From NCBI RefSeq assembly GCF_025465275.1, contig NZ_JAODNK010000002.1:1-64000 (forward strand): a stretch of DNA of 64,000 nt, read 5' to 3'. This stretch comes from Nocardia sp. Lineage in GTDB: Bacteria > Actinomycetota > Actinomycetes > Mycobacteriales > Mycobacteriaceae. The notes under the pieces are model-generated. The model saw only the letters and a list, made by a program, of their open reading frames with translations. It did not search any database and was not told where the DNA came from. Of the stretch, positions 17,076 to 30,826 are shown piece by piece. The position numbers and the translations under genes are program-made. Position 1 is the stretch's first letter. Each line of letters begins with the position of its first letter.

Positions 17076-18122
17076 TCAGTGATTGCGGTGCGTAATCAGA
17101 TCCGCGAGCAGGCGCAGATCCTGAGCGCCTTCGGAATCCGCGCCCGCGCGTTGCAGGCACGCCAGCGCGGCGGCAATCTCACGCTCCGCCTCGACGCTCG
17201 CCCATCTGCGCGCACCCGCCCGCTCGATCAGCTCGGTGAAACGAACGACCGCGGGATCGTCCACCGGCTCGTCGCGGTAGTACAGGCGGCCGAGTTGCGC
17301 ACCGGCCGCTGTGCCGGACGACAGCGCCGCCATGACCGGGAGCGACTTCTTGTGACTGCGCAGATCCGAACCGACGGGCTTTCCGGTCGCCTTCGGGTCA
17401 CCCCAGATGCCGAGCAGATCATCCACCAGTTGGAAGGCGGTGCCGAGATGCCTTCCGAAGGAGCGCATCTCACCGATCTGCCGCGGTGCCGCGCCGACCG
17501 CGATCGCACCGAGTTCGCACGCACAGCCCAGCAGCGCAGCGGTTTTGCCCGCCGCCATGGTCAGGCATTCGTCCAGGGTGACGTCGGTGCGGCCCTCGAA
17601 CGAGATATCGGCGGACTGGCCGGCACACAGTTCCAGCACCGTCGCGGTGAGTACGCGCAATGCGGGACCCGGCGTCGCCAGTTCGGCCAGCACGTCAATC
17701 GATAACGCCTGCAGGGCATCACCGGCCAGAATCGCCTGGCCGACGCCGAATACCGACCATGCCGACGGGCGGTGCCTGCGGGTCAGGTCGTGGTCCATGA
17801 CGTCGTCGTGCAGCAGCGAAAAGTCGTGCACGAGTTCGACAGCCACCGCGGCAGGCACCGCAGCCTCTACGAGCAGATCGCCCAGTGAGCCGCCGACCGC
17901 CCGCGCAGCAGCCAGCACCAACGCCGGTCGCACCGCCTTGCCCGTTTCCGCGCAGGCGGTGCCGTCGGCATTCCACCAGCCGGCGTGATACCCGGCGATG
18001 TGCCGCAAGGATTCGGGCAGCCGGTCCACCGCGGCGCGATGCGCTGGTTCCACCAGTTCCCGGGTATGCGCCAGTACCTGTGCGACGGTTTTGGTTCCAG
18101 GCGCGAACGGACCAGCAGTCAT
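17076..18122 (-). CDS. Polyprenyl (farnesyl/geranylgeranyl-type) diphosphate synthase
   Basis: The 348-residue enzyme condenses isopentenyl diphosphate units. The first Asp-rich motif is LLHDDVMDHD, the second FQLVDDLLGIWGD, and the substrate Lys/Arg segment GKAVRPALVLAAA is present. The N-terminal part SLRHIAGYHAGWW resembles the group of actinobacterial polyprenyl synthases described as family-2 encapsulin cargo; neither an encapsulin shell nor a terpene cyclase lies in the window, so that role is only a possibility. ATG 18122 has a GGAGG site, which favours it over the extension to 18230. Product chain length is not predictable by eye. Confidence 0.85.
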   Translation of the reverse strand: MTAGPFAPGTKTVAQVLAHTRELVEPAHRAAVDRLPESLRHIAGYHAGWWNADGTACAETGKAVRPALVLAAARAVGGSLGDLLVEAAVPAAVAVELVHDFSLLHDDVMDHDLTRRHRPSAWSVFGVGQAILAGDALQALSIDVLAELATPGPALRVLTATVLELCAGQSADISFEGRTDVTLDECLTMAAGKTAALLGCACELGAIAVGAAPRQIGEMRSFGRHLGTAFQLVDDLLGIWGDPKATGKPVGSDLRSHKKSLPVMAALSSGTAAGAQLGRLYYRDEPVDDPAVVRFTELIERAGARRWASVEAEREIAAALACLQRAGADSEGAQDLRLLADLITHRNH

Positions 18123-18455
18123 TCGACCTCCAGGCTCAAAGGATGTAGCGCGAGGGGTACCGCAGGATGACGCGGGGGAAATGACCTGGGATGCAATCCA
18201 ATTGCGCACTGTAGCGGACGATTCCGACAAAATCCCTTGTGCGGCAACCTTGTCGCTATCAAAGTTCTATATCGATTCGAACCCAGGTTATTGAGCAAGC
18301 GTCCACTTGATCCAGGTACGCCGCACAGAACACCTTTCACGCAAGTCCGACACAAATGGGTTGCAGGCCTTGGATTCAATCGATTCGCCTGCTGAATCGT
18401 CTTCTGGCAGATATCGTCTCGCAACGGCCGCCACGTACTACACCCGAAAAGATGA
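18123..18455. other. AT-richer intergenic stretch upstream of the polyprenyl synthase
   Basis: From about 18180 to 18450 the DNA is visibly poorer in GC than its surroundings and no frame has coding character. It must hold the promoter of the synthase gene on the minus strand. I could not single out a convincing -35/-10 pair. The low GC and the gene remnant next to it suggest recent rearrangement or acquired DNA. Confidence 0.4.
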
Positions 18456-18650
18456 GATGCCGGTTCCACCGCAGCACAGGGCGGCACGAACTCAGCGACC
18501 AAGGCCGCCGGCTTCGGCTACGTAAAACAATCCACCACAACCGACCTCACCCCCACCTCGGCAGTCTCCCTCACCGCCTCGGTAGTAACCGCAGCAGAAC
18601 AACCCGACGGCCGCTGGCTCGTCAGCGACGTAAAACTCATCTCCACCTAA
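18456..18650 (+). pseudogene. 3' remnant of a lost gene (possible Mce-associated or secreted protein tail)
   Basis: An open frame of 64 codons runs from just after a stop (TGA 18453-18455) to TAA 18648-18650 with no usable start codon. It reads DAGSTAAQGGTNSATKAAGF and later ends VTAAEQPDGRWLVSDVKLIS. The ending, a strand pair followed by RWLVSDVKLI, resembles the C-termini of Mce-associated and SnoaL-like proteins. Codon bias is coding-like in this frame. The 5' part of the gene seems to have been deleted. Confidence 0.45.
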
Positions 18651-18689
18651 CGGATCGAGTACGCCGTGGACTCAATGACAGGGTGCGGC

Positions 18690-19037
18690 TCAGAGGTCTT
18701 GGGAGAGGATCGAATTGCACCAGATTCGGATGCGGTCGACGGGCATGTCGTCGGATTGGTCGCAGTATCTGGAGAATTCGCGGCGGCCGGTGATGGCGGG
18801 CTGTTCGGTGAGGTTGAGGGCGTCGGCCCATTGGAGGGCTAGGAGTTCGGCGGCGACCGAGTCGTAGTCGGCGGGGACTGCGCCGAGGGCCTCGGTGAGG
18901 ATGCCGAGGCCGCATTCGTCGGCTGGTTCGGTGTGCAGGCTCCACTCCAGCGGTTCCAGATTCATCCAGTCGAGGATGCTGGCGATTCGGGCCGACATCC
19001 GGTCGATCTCCGTCTGGTGGTGCGGGTCCACCCCCAT
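18690..19037 (-). CDS. Small unknown protein (115 aa)
   Basis: The protein starts MGVDPHHQTEIDRMSARIAS and ends in FSRYCDQSDDMPVDRIRIWC plus a short tail. It looks soluble and mostly helical, acidic, with no signal peptide and three cysteines. A strong AAGGAGGG ribosome site lies nine bases before ATG 19037, and coding bias is good, so I believe the gene is real. No family was recognised. It is monocistronic, between the remnant and the carboxylase terminator. Confidence 0.65.
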   Translation of the reverse strand: MGVDPHHQTEIDRMSARIASILDWMNLEPLEWSLHTEPADECGLGILTEALGAVPADYDSVAAELLALQWADALNLTEQPAITGRREFSRYCDQSDDMPVDRIRIWCNSILSQDL

Positions 19038-19215
19038 TGGTGGCCCTCCTTCCCGTGGATTCCCATTTCCCCGAGCACTGATACTTCACCTCGACAACGC
19101 AAATCACCAGCGAACTATCTGCGCTGGAAGCATACGATGCCCCACTCAGTGTGCCCTCACCAGGTGCTTTTCGTCGCGCATCGGCAGGACTCGGCTACGA
19201 GGGCACCGCCGAACG

Positions 19216-19264
19216 CCCTGCGCCCCAGACCTGACCGAAACTCGGAAAGCTCTGGGGCGCAGGG
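19216..19264. terminator. Strong 14-bp hairpin beyond the carboxylase gene
   Basis: Arms CCCTGCGCCCCAGA (19216-19229) and TCTGGGGCGCAGGG (19251-19264) are perfectly complementary around a 21-base loop. It lies 45 bp after the carboxylase stop, in the gap before the divergent end of the small gene. There is no T-run. It could work as a terminator or as a transcript-end stabiliser. Confidence 0.6.
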
Positions 19265-19308
19265 GAATACACAGCTGAGAAGCACCGCCGATCAGGAGAT
19301 CGGAAGTA

Positions 19309-24765
<5,457 letters not shown>

Positions 24766-24972
24766 CTCGCCGACTCCTTTCCACAGCACTGGCCCGGTAG
24801 GGCAATGGTGATTACTCCCGGTTCCGCTTAGTGTGCACTCCGCTTCGAGCAGATGCACAGCGTCACGGGGTTACCCGTCCGTATTGCGGGACTCGGCCCC
24901 TGACGCGGGTAGAACCCGCCGCGATAGCGGAGATCGACAGTGATGTCGGTGCCCGCTGCCAGACTCGGGGAT

Positions 24973-26643
24973 ATGAGATGGGCGGTGGCGGAAACTGGCG
25001 AGGGGGGTGCGCGGCTGTGCCCATTGGGTCCGGACGGCCGCCCGGCCGGGCCGGTGCTGCACGAGCCCTCGCTCGCCGAGGCGGTGCGCTCACGTCCGGA
25101 GGTCGAGCGGTGGGTCTGGCGCTCGACCTCCGAGATATATCGGCATCTGCTTGCAGCGGGAGTGCGGGTCGAGCGCTGCTACGACGTGGAGGCCGCCGAA
25201 TCGCTGTTGATCGGTCATGAGCAGGGCCAGTCGGGGCAGGCTCGCTCATTGGCCGCGTCCTGGGCGCGATTGCACAATCTGCCGGTCCCGCCGGACGCGC
25301 CCGCACGGGCCGCCGAGACCCAGCCGTCTCTGTTCGAGTCGGGTCCGGTGCCGCTACCGCCCGGTACGGACGAGTTCACCGCACTGCTGGAGGTTTACGC
25401 GGCACAGGTGGCCCGCACGGCCGAGACCGAATATCCCGAACGCATGCGCCTGCTGCTCGCCGCCGAATCAGCGGGCATGCTGGTGGCCGCGGAAATGTAC
25501 CGAGCCGGAATTCCCTGGCACGCGGACGTGCACCGGGAGTTACTCGAAAGCCTGCTGGGGGAACGTATTTCGGGCGGGACGGAACCGCGCCGGATGGCAG
25601 AGCTGGCCGAGGAGGTGTCGCGGGCCTTCGGGGCGGGCGTGCGGGTCCGGCCCGACCTGCCGCAGGACATCATCAGGGCCTTCGGCCGCGTCGGGATCCT
25701 GTTGTCCTCCACCCGGAAATGGGAACTGCAGGAGGTCGATCACCCCGCGGTGGCGCCGCTGCTGGCCTACAAATCGCTCTACCGCCTGTACACCGCCCAC
25801 GGCTGGTCCTGGCTCGAGCAGTGGGTGCACGACGGCCGGTTTCGTCCCGAATATGTGCCGGGCGGCACGGTGACCGGCCGGTGGACCACCAATGGCGGTG
25901 GCGCCCTGCAGATTCCGAAGGTGATCCGGCAAGCGATACGGGCCGACCCGGGATGGCGGCTGGTGGTCGCCGACGCCGACCAGATGGAACCACGGGTGCT
26001 GGCCGCGATCTCGCGCGATCCGGGGCTGATGGAGGTGGCCGGTCGCGGTGAAGATCTCTATGCGGATCTGGCGGCCCGGGCCTTCGGCGGCGATCGCGCC
26101 CAGGCCAAAATCGCGATGCTGGGGGCTATTTACGGCCAGACCTCCGGAGATGCCCTCACCCATATGGCCGAACTCCGCCGCCGCTATCCGGCCGCGGTGG
26201 CGTATGTCGACAATGCGGCCAGTGCCGGCGAGGAAGGCCGTCTGGTGCGCACCTGGTTCGGCCGCACCTGTACGCCGGTCGCCGCGGCCTCCGATCAGGT
26301 AGATCACTCGCAGGACAATCCCGGGCGGTTCGGCAGTACACCCAGCGCGCGTGCGCGAGGCCGCTTCACCCGAAACTTCGTGGTGCAGGGCAGCGCCGCC
26401 GACTGGACACTGCTGGTGTTGGCGGGGCTGCGTCATGCGCTGACCCACGCGGGACTGCGCGCCGAATTGGTCTTCTTCCAGCACGATGAGGTCATCGTGC
26501 ATTGTCCGGAGGACGAGGCCGAGACGGTCGCCGCGGCAATCGCCACCGCAGCGGCGAACGCAGGCCGAATCGCCTTCGGGCCCACACCGGTTCGGTTCCC
26601 CTTCACGACGGCGGTGGTGGAGTGCTATGGGGACGCGAAGTAG
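24973..26643 (+). CDS. Family-A DNA polymerase with degenerate N-terminal exonuclease-like domain
   Basis: The protein of about 556 residues resembles the actinobacterial 'bifunctional 3'-5' exonuclease/DNA polymerase', a PolA paralogue lacking the 5' nuclease. The polymerase part is clear: motif A VADADQMEPRVLAAI, the O-helix region IYGQTSGDALTHMAELRRRY, and motif C FFQHDEVIVHCPE. The TGRWTTNGGGALQIPK segment is the template-binding loop. The N-terminal 170 residues keep the exonuclease fold but I see no complete DEDD set. ATG 24973 matches the usual MRWAVAE start; GTG 24940 with a GGAG site is an alternative. Likely a repair or gap-filling polymerase. Confidence 0.85.
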   Translation: MRWAVAETGEGGARLCPLGPDGRPAGPVLHEPSLAEAVRSRPEVERWVWRSTSEIYRHLLAAGVRVERCYDVEAAESLLIGHEQGQSGQARSLAASWARLHNLPVPPDAPARAAETQPSLFESGPVPLPPGTDEFTALLEVYAAQVARTAETEYPERMRLLLAAESAGMLVAAEMYRAGIPWHADVHRELLESLLGERISGGTEPRRMAELAEEVSRAFGAGVRVRPDLPQDIIRAFGRVGILLSSTRKWELQEVDHPAVAPLLAYKSLYRLYTAHGWSWLEQWVHDGRFRPEYVPGGTVTGRWTTNGGGALQIPKVIRQAIRADPGWRLVVADADQMEPRVLAAISRDPGLMEVAGRGEDLYADLAARAFGGDRAQAKIAMLGAIYGQTSGDALTHMAELRRRYPAAVAYVDNAASAGEEGRLVRTWFGRTCTPVAAASDQVDHSQDNPGRFGSTPSARARGRFTRNFVVQGSAADWTLLVLAGLRHALTHAGLRAELVFFQHDEVIVHCPEDEAETVAAAIATAAANAGRIAFGPTPVRFPFTTAVVECYGDAK

Positions 26644-26715
26644 CCTCGGCAACTGAGATATGTGCGGGGTTTACGTTCGGAGTGACCGGCACATCCGTGG
26701 GAAGGAAAGTTCGCC

Positions 26716-27591
26716 ATGCATGACGACGATCTGCGGAACGCTCTGCAGCGCCACTGGGCTGCATCCGACGCCAACGATTTCGCGACGGAGCACGAAATCT
26801 ACCGAGCCGACGCAGTTCTCGAATATCCGCAATCAGGCGAGCGTATCCGCGGCCGGGACAATATTCAGGCATCGCGGACCGCCCAGCCGAACGCGAAACG
26901 CTTCACCGTGCGCCGCATCCTCGGCGGCGGAGCTCTGTGGATCACCGAACTCGTCATCCAGTACGACGGGCAACCCTCGTACGTCGTCAGCATCATGGAA
27001 TTCGAAGGGGCCGAAGTAGTCCGCGAGGCTCAGTACTTCGGCGACGCATTCGCGCCGGGGCCATCGCGCGCTCAGTGGGCCGAACCAATGCCACATGACG
27101 GAGAAGGGCTCGCGGACAAGGACATCGAACGAATCGAAGTGTCCCGCCTGATTCCCGCCCCCGCCGATGCCATCTTCGCGGTCCTCACCGACCCGAAGGG
27201 CCACGTCGATATCGACGCGTCAGGAATGCTCCTCGATGCCGAAGGCAAAACGGTCGAACAGGCCGGTGATCGGTTCCTGGTCCACATGGACCGCGAAGCG
27301 CTCGGGGACGTACCCCTGGGCAAGTACGACGTCGAGGTCGTCATCACGAAGCTCACCCCGAACGAGGAGATCGCCTGGACCGTCGAGGGCCGGTTCCGCC
27401 CTCATGTCCGCCACGCCTACGGCTACCGCCTGGAGCCGGCCGAAAACGGCACCCTCGTCACGTCCTACTACGACTGGTCCGAGGTCGGCGAGAAGTGGCG
27501 GAACCGCATCGTCTTCCCGGTAGTCCCCGAGTCGGCCCTCAAATCCACCCTCGGAATCCTCGAGCGCACCGTCCGCCGCAGGACCACCTGA
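26716..27591 (+). CDS. SnoaL-like (NTF2) and SRPBCC domain fusion protein
   Basis: The 291-residue protein has two small-molecule-binding folds in series. Residues 1-125 are an NTF2/SnoaL-like domain (HWAASDANDFATEHEIYRAD, then EYPQSGERIRGRDNI). Residues 138-285 are an SRPBCC/START-like domain (IEVSRLIPAPADAIFAVLTD, ending YYDWSEVGEKWRNRIVFPVV). Each domain usually occurs as a separate protein, so this may be a natural fusion. I see no frameshift, stop or second start at the junction (about codon 130). A GGAAGG site precedes ATG 26716. The ligand and function are unknown. Confidence 0.75.
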   Translation: MHDDDLRNALQRHWAASDANDFATEHEIYRADAVLEYPQSGERIRGRDNIQASRTAQPNAKRFTVRRILGGGALWITELVIQYDGQPSYVVSIMEFEGAEVVREAQYFGDAFAPGPSRAQWAEPMPHDGEGLADKDIERIEVSRLIPAPADAIFAVLTDPKGHVDIDASGMLLDAEGKTVEQAGDRFLVHMDREALGDVPLGKYDVEVVITKLTPNEEIAWTVEGRFRPHVRHAYGYRLEPAENGTLVTSYYDWSEVGEKWRNRIVFPVVPESALKSTLGILERTVRRRTT

Positions 27592-27668
27592 ACTCTCGCC
27601 GGGATCGATTCCCTGCGTCACGCGACGGGCAACGGTAACGTCAAACGGCACGACATGAAGGAGGCGTC

Positions 27669-28541
27669 GTGCCCGAATCGATTGAACACGATGACTTGGA
27701 AATGCCGGATGGGGTCGAGAAGTCCGCTGCCGAAGCGCATCTCGGAAAACCTGTGGCGACCTACCCGTGGCGAATGCCGCCGATTCCCTGGCGCGGCTAC
27801 TTGGCTTGGGGCGCCGTCGTACTCGTTCTCTGCGGAGCGTGGGGATATCTGGCCGGAGCCGCCGCGGGCGTGGGCTGGGCGGCATTGTGGATCCTCGTTC
27901 TGGCCATACCGCCCGTGCTTCGCCGACGGTCGCGCTTCATCGACAAGAATGCACACTTGGCGCTCTACGAGCACGGGCTCGTCGCGGTGGGCGCCGATGG
28001 GATGATCCGAATCGCGCGCTATGACAGCACGCTCGCATACCTGTACGCCGGCCAATACCAGGCTGATGCCTTCCGGCGCAAGGACGGTCGGCCGAAGGAG
28101 TACACCGGCGGCCTCACCGATATTGCGGGACAACGCTTTCCGCTCAACGGATACTTCGAGACCGACTTCTGGCAACGCGGCGGGTACACCGACCCGCAAC
28201 AGTGGGCTCCAACAATCCATGACCGCATCGTCGCCGCCCGCTTCGAGGCCGCCGCGGCAGCACTCGACGCGGGCGAAACCCTCGACTTCGGCCCGATCCA
28301 CATCTCCGCCACCGATATTTCCGCCAGCGGCGCTGCCGTCGCATGGCCCGCCGTCGAGGAGATCAGTGTCGACGACGGGCGGGTCGGCATAACGGTCGGC
28401 GGAGTACGGCAGACACTGAAAGGCGCAGAGCTCGTATTGATTCCGAACTACCGGCTGTTCGACGCACTCACGAACCGGTGCCGCCGACCGAAGCCGGTTG
28501 AACCGGAGACCGACAGGGCGGGCGGGCCGGAGACCGACTGA
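27669..28541 (+). CDS. Membrane protein of unknown function (two membrane helices, cytosolic domain)
   Basis: The 290-residue protein has a charged N-terminus of about 40 residues, then two adjacent membrane segments (YLAWGAVVLVLCGAWGYLAG and a second, GWAALWILVLAIPPVL) and a soluble C-terminal domain. The domain begins with a PH-like strand set (HLALYEHGLVAVGADGMIRI), similar in order to DUF6585-type proteins, though I am not sure of that. GTG 27669 is supported by an AAGGAGG site. No partner genes are evident. Confidence 0.6.
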   Translation: MPESIEHDDLEMPDGVEKSAAEAHLGKPVATYPWRMPPIPWRGYLAWGAVVLVLCGAWGYLAGAAAGVGWAALWILVLAIPPVLRRRSRFIDKNAHLALYEHGLVAVGADGMIRIARYDSTLAYLYAGQYQADAFRRKDGRPKEYTGGLTDIAGQRFPLNGYFETDFWQRGGYTDPQQWAPTIHDRIVAARFEAAAAALDAGETLDFGPIHISATDISASGAAVAWPAVEEISVDDGRVGITVGGVRQTLKGAELVLIPNYRLFDALTNRCRRPKPVEPETDRAGGPETD

Positions 28542-28818
28542 GCGGGCCGGGATTCCACCACGAACTCCCGGTTCAGCACGCGGCACAGCAGCGGAACGAA
28601 CAGACCGGCGCATCGCCGAGGACGTCCAGACATTGCGGGCAACAAGCATCGCCGATGCGATCGCGGTCTTCGCGACGGTGCACCGCGTATTCGCCGTAGC
28701 GATCGCCATCGTCGAGGGCACCATCGAGGAGGCCTATCGCAATGCCCCGCGCAATGAATGGATCGTCAGCCAGGGACGCATGATCCTGCAGCTCTACCTC
28801 GAAGCCCACTGCGGCTGA
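28498..28818 (+). CDS. Possible small ORF between the membrane protein and the epimerase
   Basis: The gap 28542-28844 has one frame with high third-position GC. Its last 61 codons form a plausible helical protein (ATSIADAIAVFATVHRVFAV, then EEAYRNAPRNEWIVSQGRM). Start codons are poor: TTG 28498 overlaps the preceding gene, and TTG 28633 has only a weak GAGGA upstream. It may be a real short gene starting at 28633 or a decayed 3' fragment. Nothing else is seen in this stretch. Confidence 0.3.
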   Translation: MNRRPTGRAGRRPTERAGIPPRTPGSARGTAAERTDRRIAEDVQTLRATSIADAIAVFATVHRVFAVAIAIVEGTIEEAYRNAPRNEWIVSQGRMILQLYLEAHCG

Positions 28819-28844
28819 GCCCGTTCGAGTCGTATGGTCGGTTA

Positions 28845-29642
28845 GTGACCACCGACACGAAGATCTCGCTGTCCGCTGGAGACGCCGGACTGACCATCGA
28901 TCCCGAGAACGGCTGCCGTGTGACGAGCCTTCGGCTCTGGGACACCGAACTACTCCGGCAGGGGGCCAAATTCGGCATGTTTCCCATGGTGCCCTGGTGC
29001 GGCCGGATCGCATTGGGGCAGTTGCGCTCTGGCGGGGAGCGCTATCAGATGCCCATCAACAGTGCCCCGCATGCCATCCACGGGACCGGTCGCAATACCG
29101 CGTGGACCGTCGTCCGCAGCGACAAACGTTCCGCCGCATTGACTTACGACCTCGTCGAGCCCTGGCCGTTCCCCGGTCGTGTCACGCAGACGATCGAGCT
29201 GGACGAGAACTCCCTGACCCTCACCATGGGGGTCGAGGCCACCGCGGACTCGTTCCCGGCACAGGCCGGCTGGCATCCGTGGTTCCAGCGAAACCTCGCC
29301 CGCGGCAAGGATGTCGAGCTTGCCTTCGAACCCGCATGGCAGGAGGAGCGCGGTGCGGACTATCTGCCCACCGGCCGGCGCATCACCCCGCTACCGGGCC
29401 CGTGGGATGACTGCTTCGGCATGCCCGACGGCGTGGACGTCACCCTCACCTGGCCGGGTGCGGTGGAACTGCGGATCACCAGCCGGGCCGAATGGGCAGT
29501 GATCTACGACGAGCAGGCAGAAGCGGTCTGTGTGGAGGCGCAGTCCGGTCCACCGAACGGACTCAACACATTGCCGCGCCTGGTCACGCCGACAGATCCG
29601 CTGGAGATCTCCGCGACATGGACCTGGCAGCCTTTGGCTTAG
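28845..29642 (+). CDS. Aldose 1-epimerase family protein
   Basis: The 265-residue protein is a galactose-mutarotase-like beta-sandwich. It shows GMFPMVPWCGRIALGQL, the histidine motifs APHAIHGTGRN and QAGWHPWFQRN, and the C-terminal acid in CVEAQSGPPNGLN, where the Glu is the expected catalytic base. GTG 28845 lies six bases after TATGGT, which suggests a leaderless message, and it fits the fold better than longer starts. It overlaps the convergent MarR gene by four bases. The sugar substrate is unknown. Confidence 0.82.
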   Translation: MTTDTKISLSAGDAGLTIDPENGCRVTSLRLWDTELLRQGAKFGMFPMVPWCGRIALGQLRSGGERYQMPINSAPHAIHGTGRNTAWTVVRSDKRSAALTYDLVEPWPFPGRVTQTIELDENSLTLTMGVEATADSFPAQAGWHPWFQRNLARGKDVELAFEPAWQEERGADYLPTGRRITPLPGPWDDCFGMPDGVDVTLTWPGAVELRITSRAEWAVIYDEQAEAVCVEAQSGPPNGLNTLPRLVTPTDPLEISATWTWQPLA

Positions 29643-30106
29643 CTGCCGCCGGATTCGCTCAATCGCCGGCTGATGCGCCCGAGGCCATCGGCAATCGCAG
29701 TGAGTTGCGCCGGAGTCAGCATGTCGATGAACAGCTCCCGAACGGCCGCGACATGCCCCGGCGCGGCTTGTTCGAGTTTCTCCCGGCCCACATCGGTGAG
29801 CACGGCATAGACCGCCCGCATATCGGCCGGACACGAGCGGCGGCGCACGAGACCGGCCTTCTCCAACTGGTCGATCTGATACGAGAGCTTGCTCTTCGAA
29901 TTGAACATGGCCGTGGCGAGTTCGCTCATACGCAGCTCGTTCCCGGGTGCGTCATCGAGCCGGACGAGGATCTCGTACTGCGGATGCGAGAGCCCGGCAT
30001 CGTGCTCGAGCTGCTGATCCAGCCGCCGATTCAGCAGGGTCGCGGTGGTGACAAAAGCGAGCCAGACCCGGCGTTCCTCGCCGTTCAGCCACCGCGAATG
30101 ACCCAT
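29639..30106 (-). CDS. MarR-family transcriptional regulator
   Basis: The 155-residue protein has the MarR winged helix: LSHPQYEILVRLDDAPGNEL, MSELATAMFNSKSKLSYQID, QLEKAGLVRRRSCPADMRAV and the wing/dimerisation helices after it. It is divergent from ribA, and two related palindromes cover its inferred promoter (TTGAAC, 17 bases, TATTCC on the minus strand). It therefore probably represses itself and may control ribA. The ligand is unknown. Confidence 0.88.
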   Translation of the reverse strand: MGHSRWLNGEERRVWLAFVTTATLLNRRLDQQLEHDAGLSHPQYEILVRLDDAPGNELRMSELATAMFNSKSKLSYQIDQLEKAGLVRRRSCPADMRAVYAVLTDVGREKLEQAAPGHVAAVRELFIDMLTPAQLTAIADGLGRISRRLSESGGS

Positions 30107-30127
30107 AGTCCCAGGTTACAGCGATCG

Positions 30128-30172
30128 TTCGAATTGGAATAAGCAGCTGACCACCGAGGTTCAAATTTGAAC
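30128..30172. promoter_or_regulatory. Paired palindromic operators overlapping the marR promoter
   Basis: Site A is TTCGAATTGGAA (30128-30139) and site B is the perfect palindrome GTTCAAATTTGAAC (30159-30172). Both fit TTCRAATTNGAA and their centres are 32 bp apart, three helical turns. On the minus strand, the -35 hexamer TTGAAC falls in site B and the -10 hexamer TATTCC overlaps site A, with 17 bases between. This is the arrangement expected of an autorepressor. Confidence 0.65.
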
Positions 30173-30202
30173 AGAACAGGTCCTCGGAACACCGGAGCAG
30201 TT

Positions 30203-30826
30203 ATGGACACCACCACCGCAGTGGGTGCGAGTATTCGCACCCGAGTGACGATCCCGCTGACCTTCGGGGACGGGTACTCGACCGTCGCGGAGGCCGTCAC
30301 CTTTGACGGCCTCGCCGACGGCAAGGAACACCTCGCCCTGGTGCTCGGCGACCAGCGGTCGGCGCGGACCCCACTGGTCCGCCTGCACTCGGAATGCCTG
30401 ACCGGAGACGTCTTCGGCTCGGCGCGCTGCGATTGCGGACCTCAGCTGCGCGAGGCCGCCGAACGCATTACCGACGCCGGCGGAGTGCTGCTCTACCTGC
30501 GTCAAGAGGGCCGCGATATCGGCCTGTACAACAAGCTCGACGCCTACGCGCTGCAGGATCTGGGCCTGGACACCTACGCGGCCAATACCGCGCTCGGACT
30601 GCCCGAGGACGCCCGGGACTACACCGCCGCCGCGCAGATGCTCGCCGCACTGGGCATTACGGAAGTGGATCTGCTGACCAATAATCCGGACAAGTCACGC
30701 CAACTCGGTGCGCTCGGAGTGGGTGTGCGGACCCTCGTGCCGACGGCCGTCCACGCCACCTCGAGCAACCTGCACTACCTGCGCGCCAAGGTCGAGCACA
30801 CCGGCCACACCATCAGCCTGAGCTGA
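30203..30826 (+). CDS. ribA: GTP cyclohydrolase II
   Basis: The 207-residue enzyme opens the imidazole ring of GTP in the first step of riboflavin synthesis. The zinc ligands Cys65, Cys76 and Cys78 are visible in ECLTGDVFGSARCDCG, followed by the catalytic region LLYLRQEGRDIGLYNKLDAY and the C-terminal LTNNPDKSRQLGALGVGV. It is a stand-alone RibA without the DHBP synthase domain, so it may be a second copy beside a RibBA elsewhere. ATG 30203 follows a GGAG site; the upstream in-frame start at 30167 lies inside operator B. FMN demand from the flavin monooxygenases may be relevant, but that is speculation. Confidence 0.9.
   Translation: MDTTTAVGASIRTRVTIPLTFGDGYSTVAEAVTFDGLADGKEHLALVLGDQRSARTPLVRLHSECLTGDVFGSARCDCGPQLREAAERITDAGGVLLYLRQEGRDIGLYNKLDAYALQDLGLDTYAANTALGLPEDARDYTAAAQMLAALGITEVDLLTNNPDKSRQLGALGVGVRTLVPTAVHATSSNLHYLRAKVEHTGHTISLS

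Noticed and set aside
28573-29013. Minus-strand frame with CCxxC motifs near 28.6 kb
   Set aside because: It runs antisense into the epimerase gene, and its Cys-rich end comes from the reverse of GCAGCA-type sequence. Coding bias favours the plus strand.
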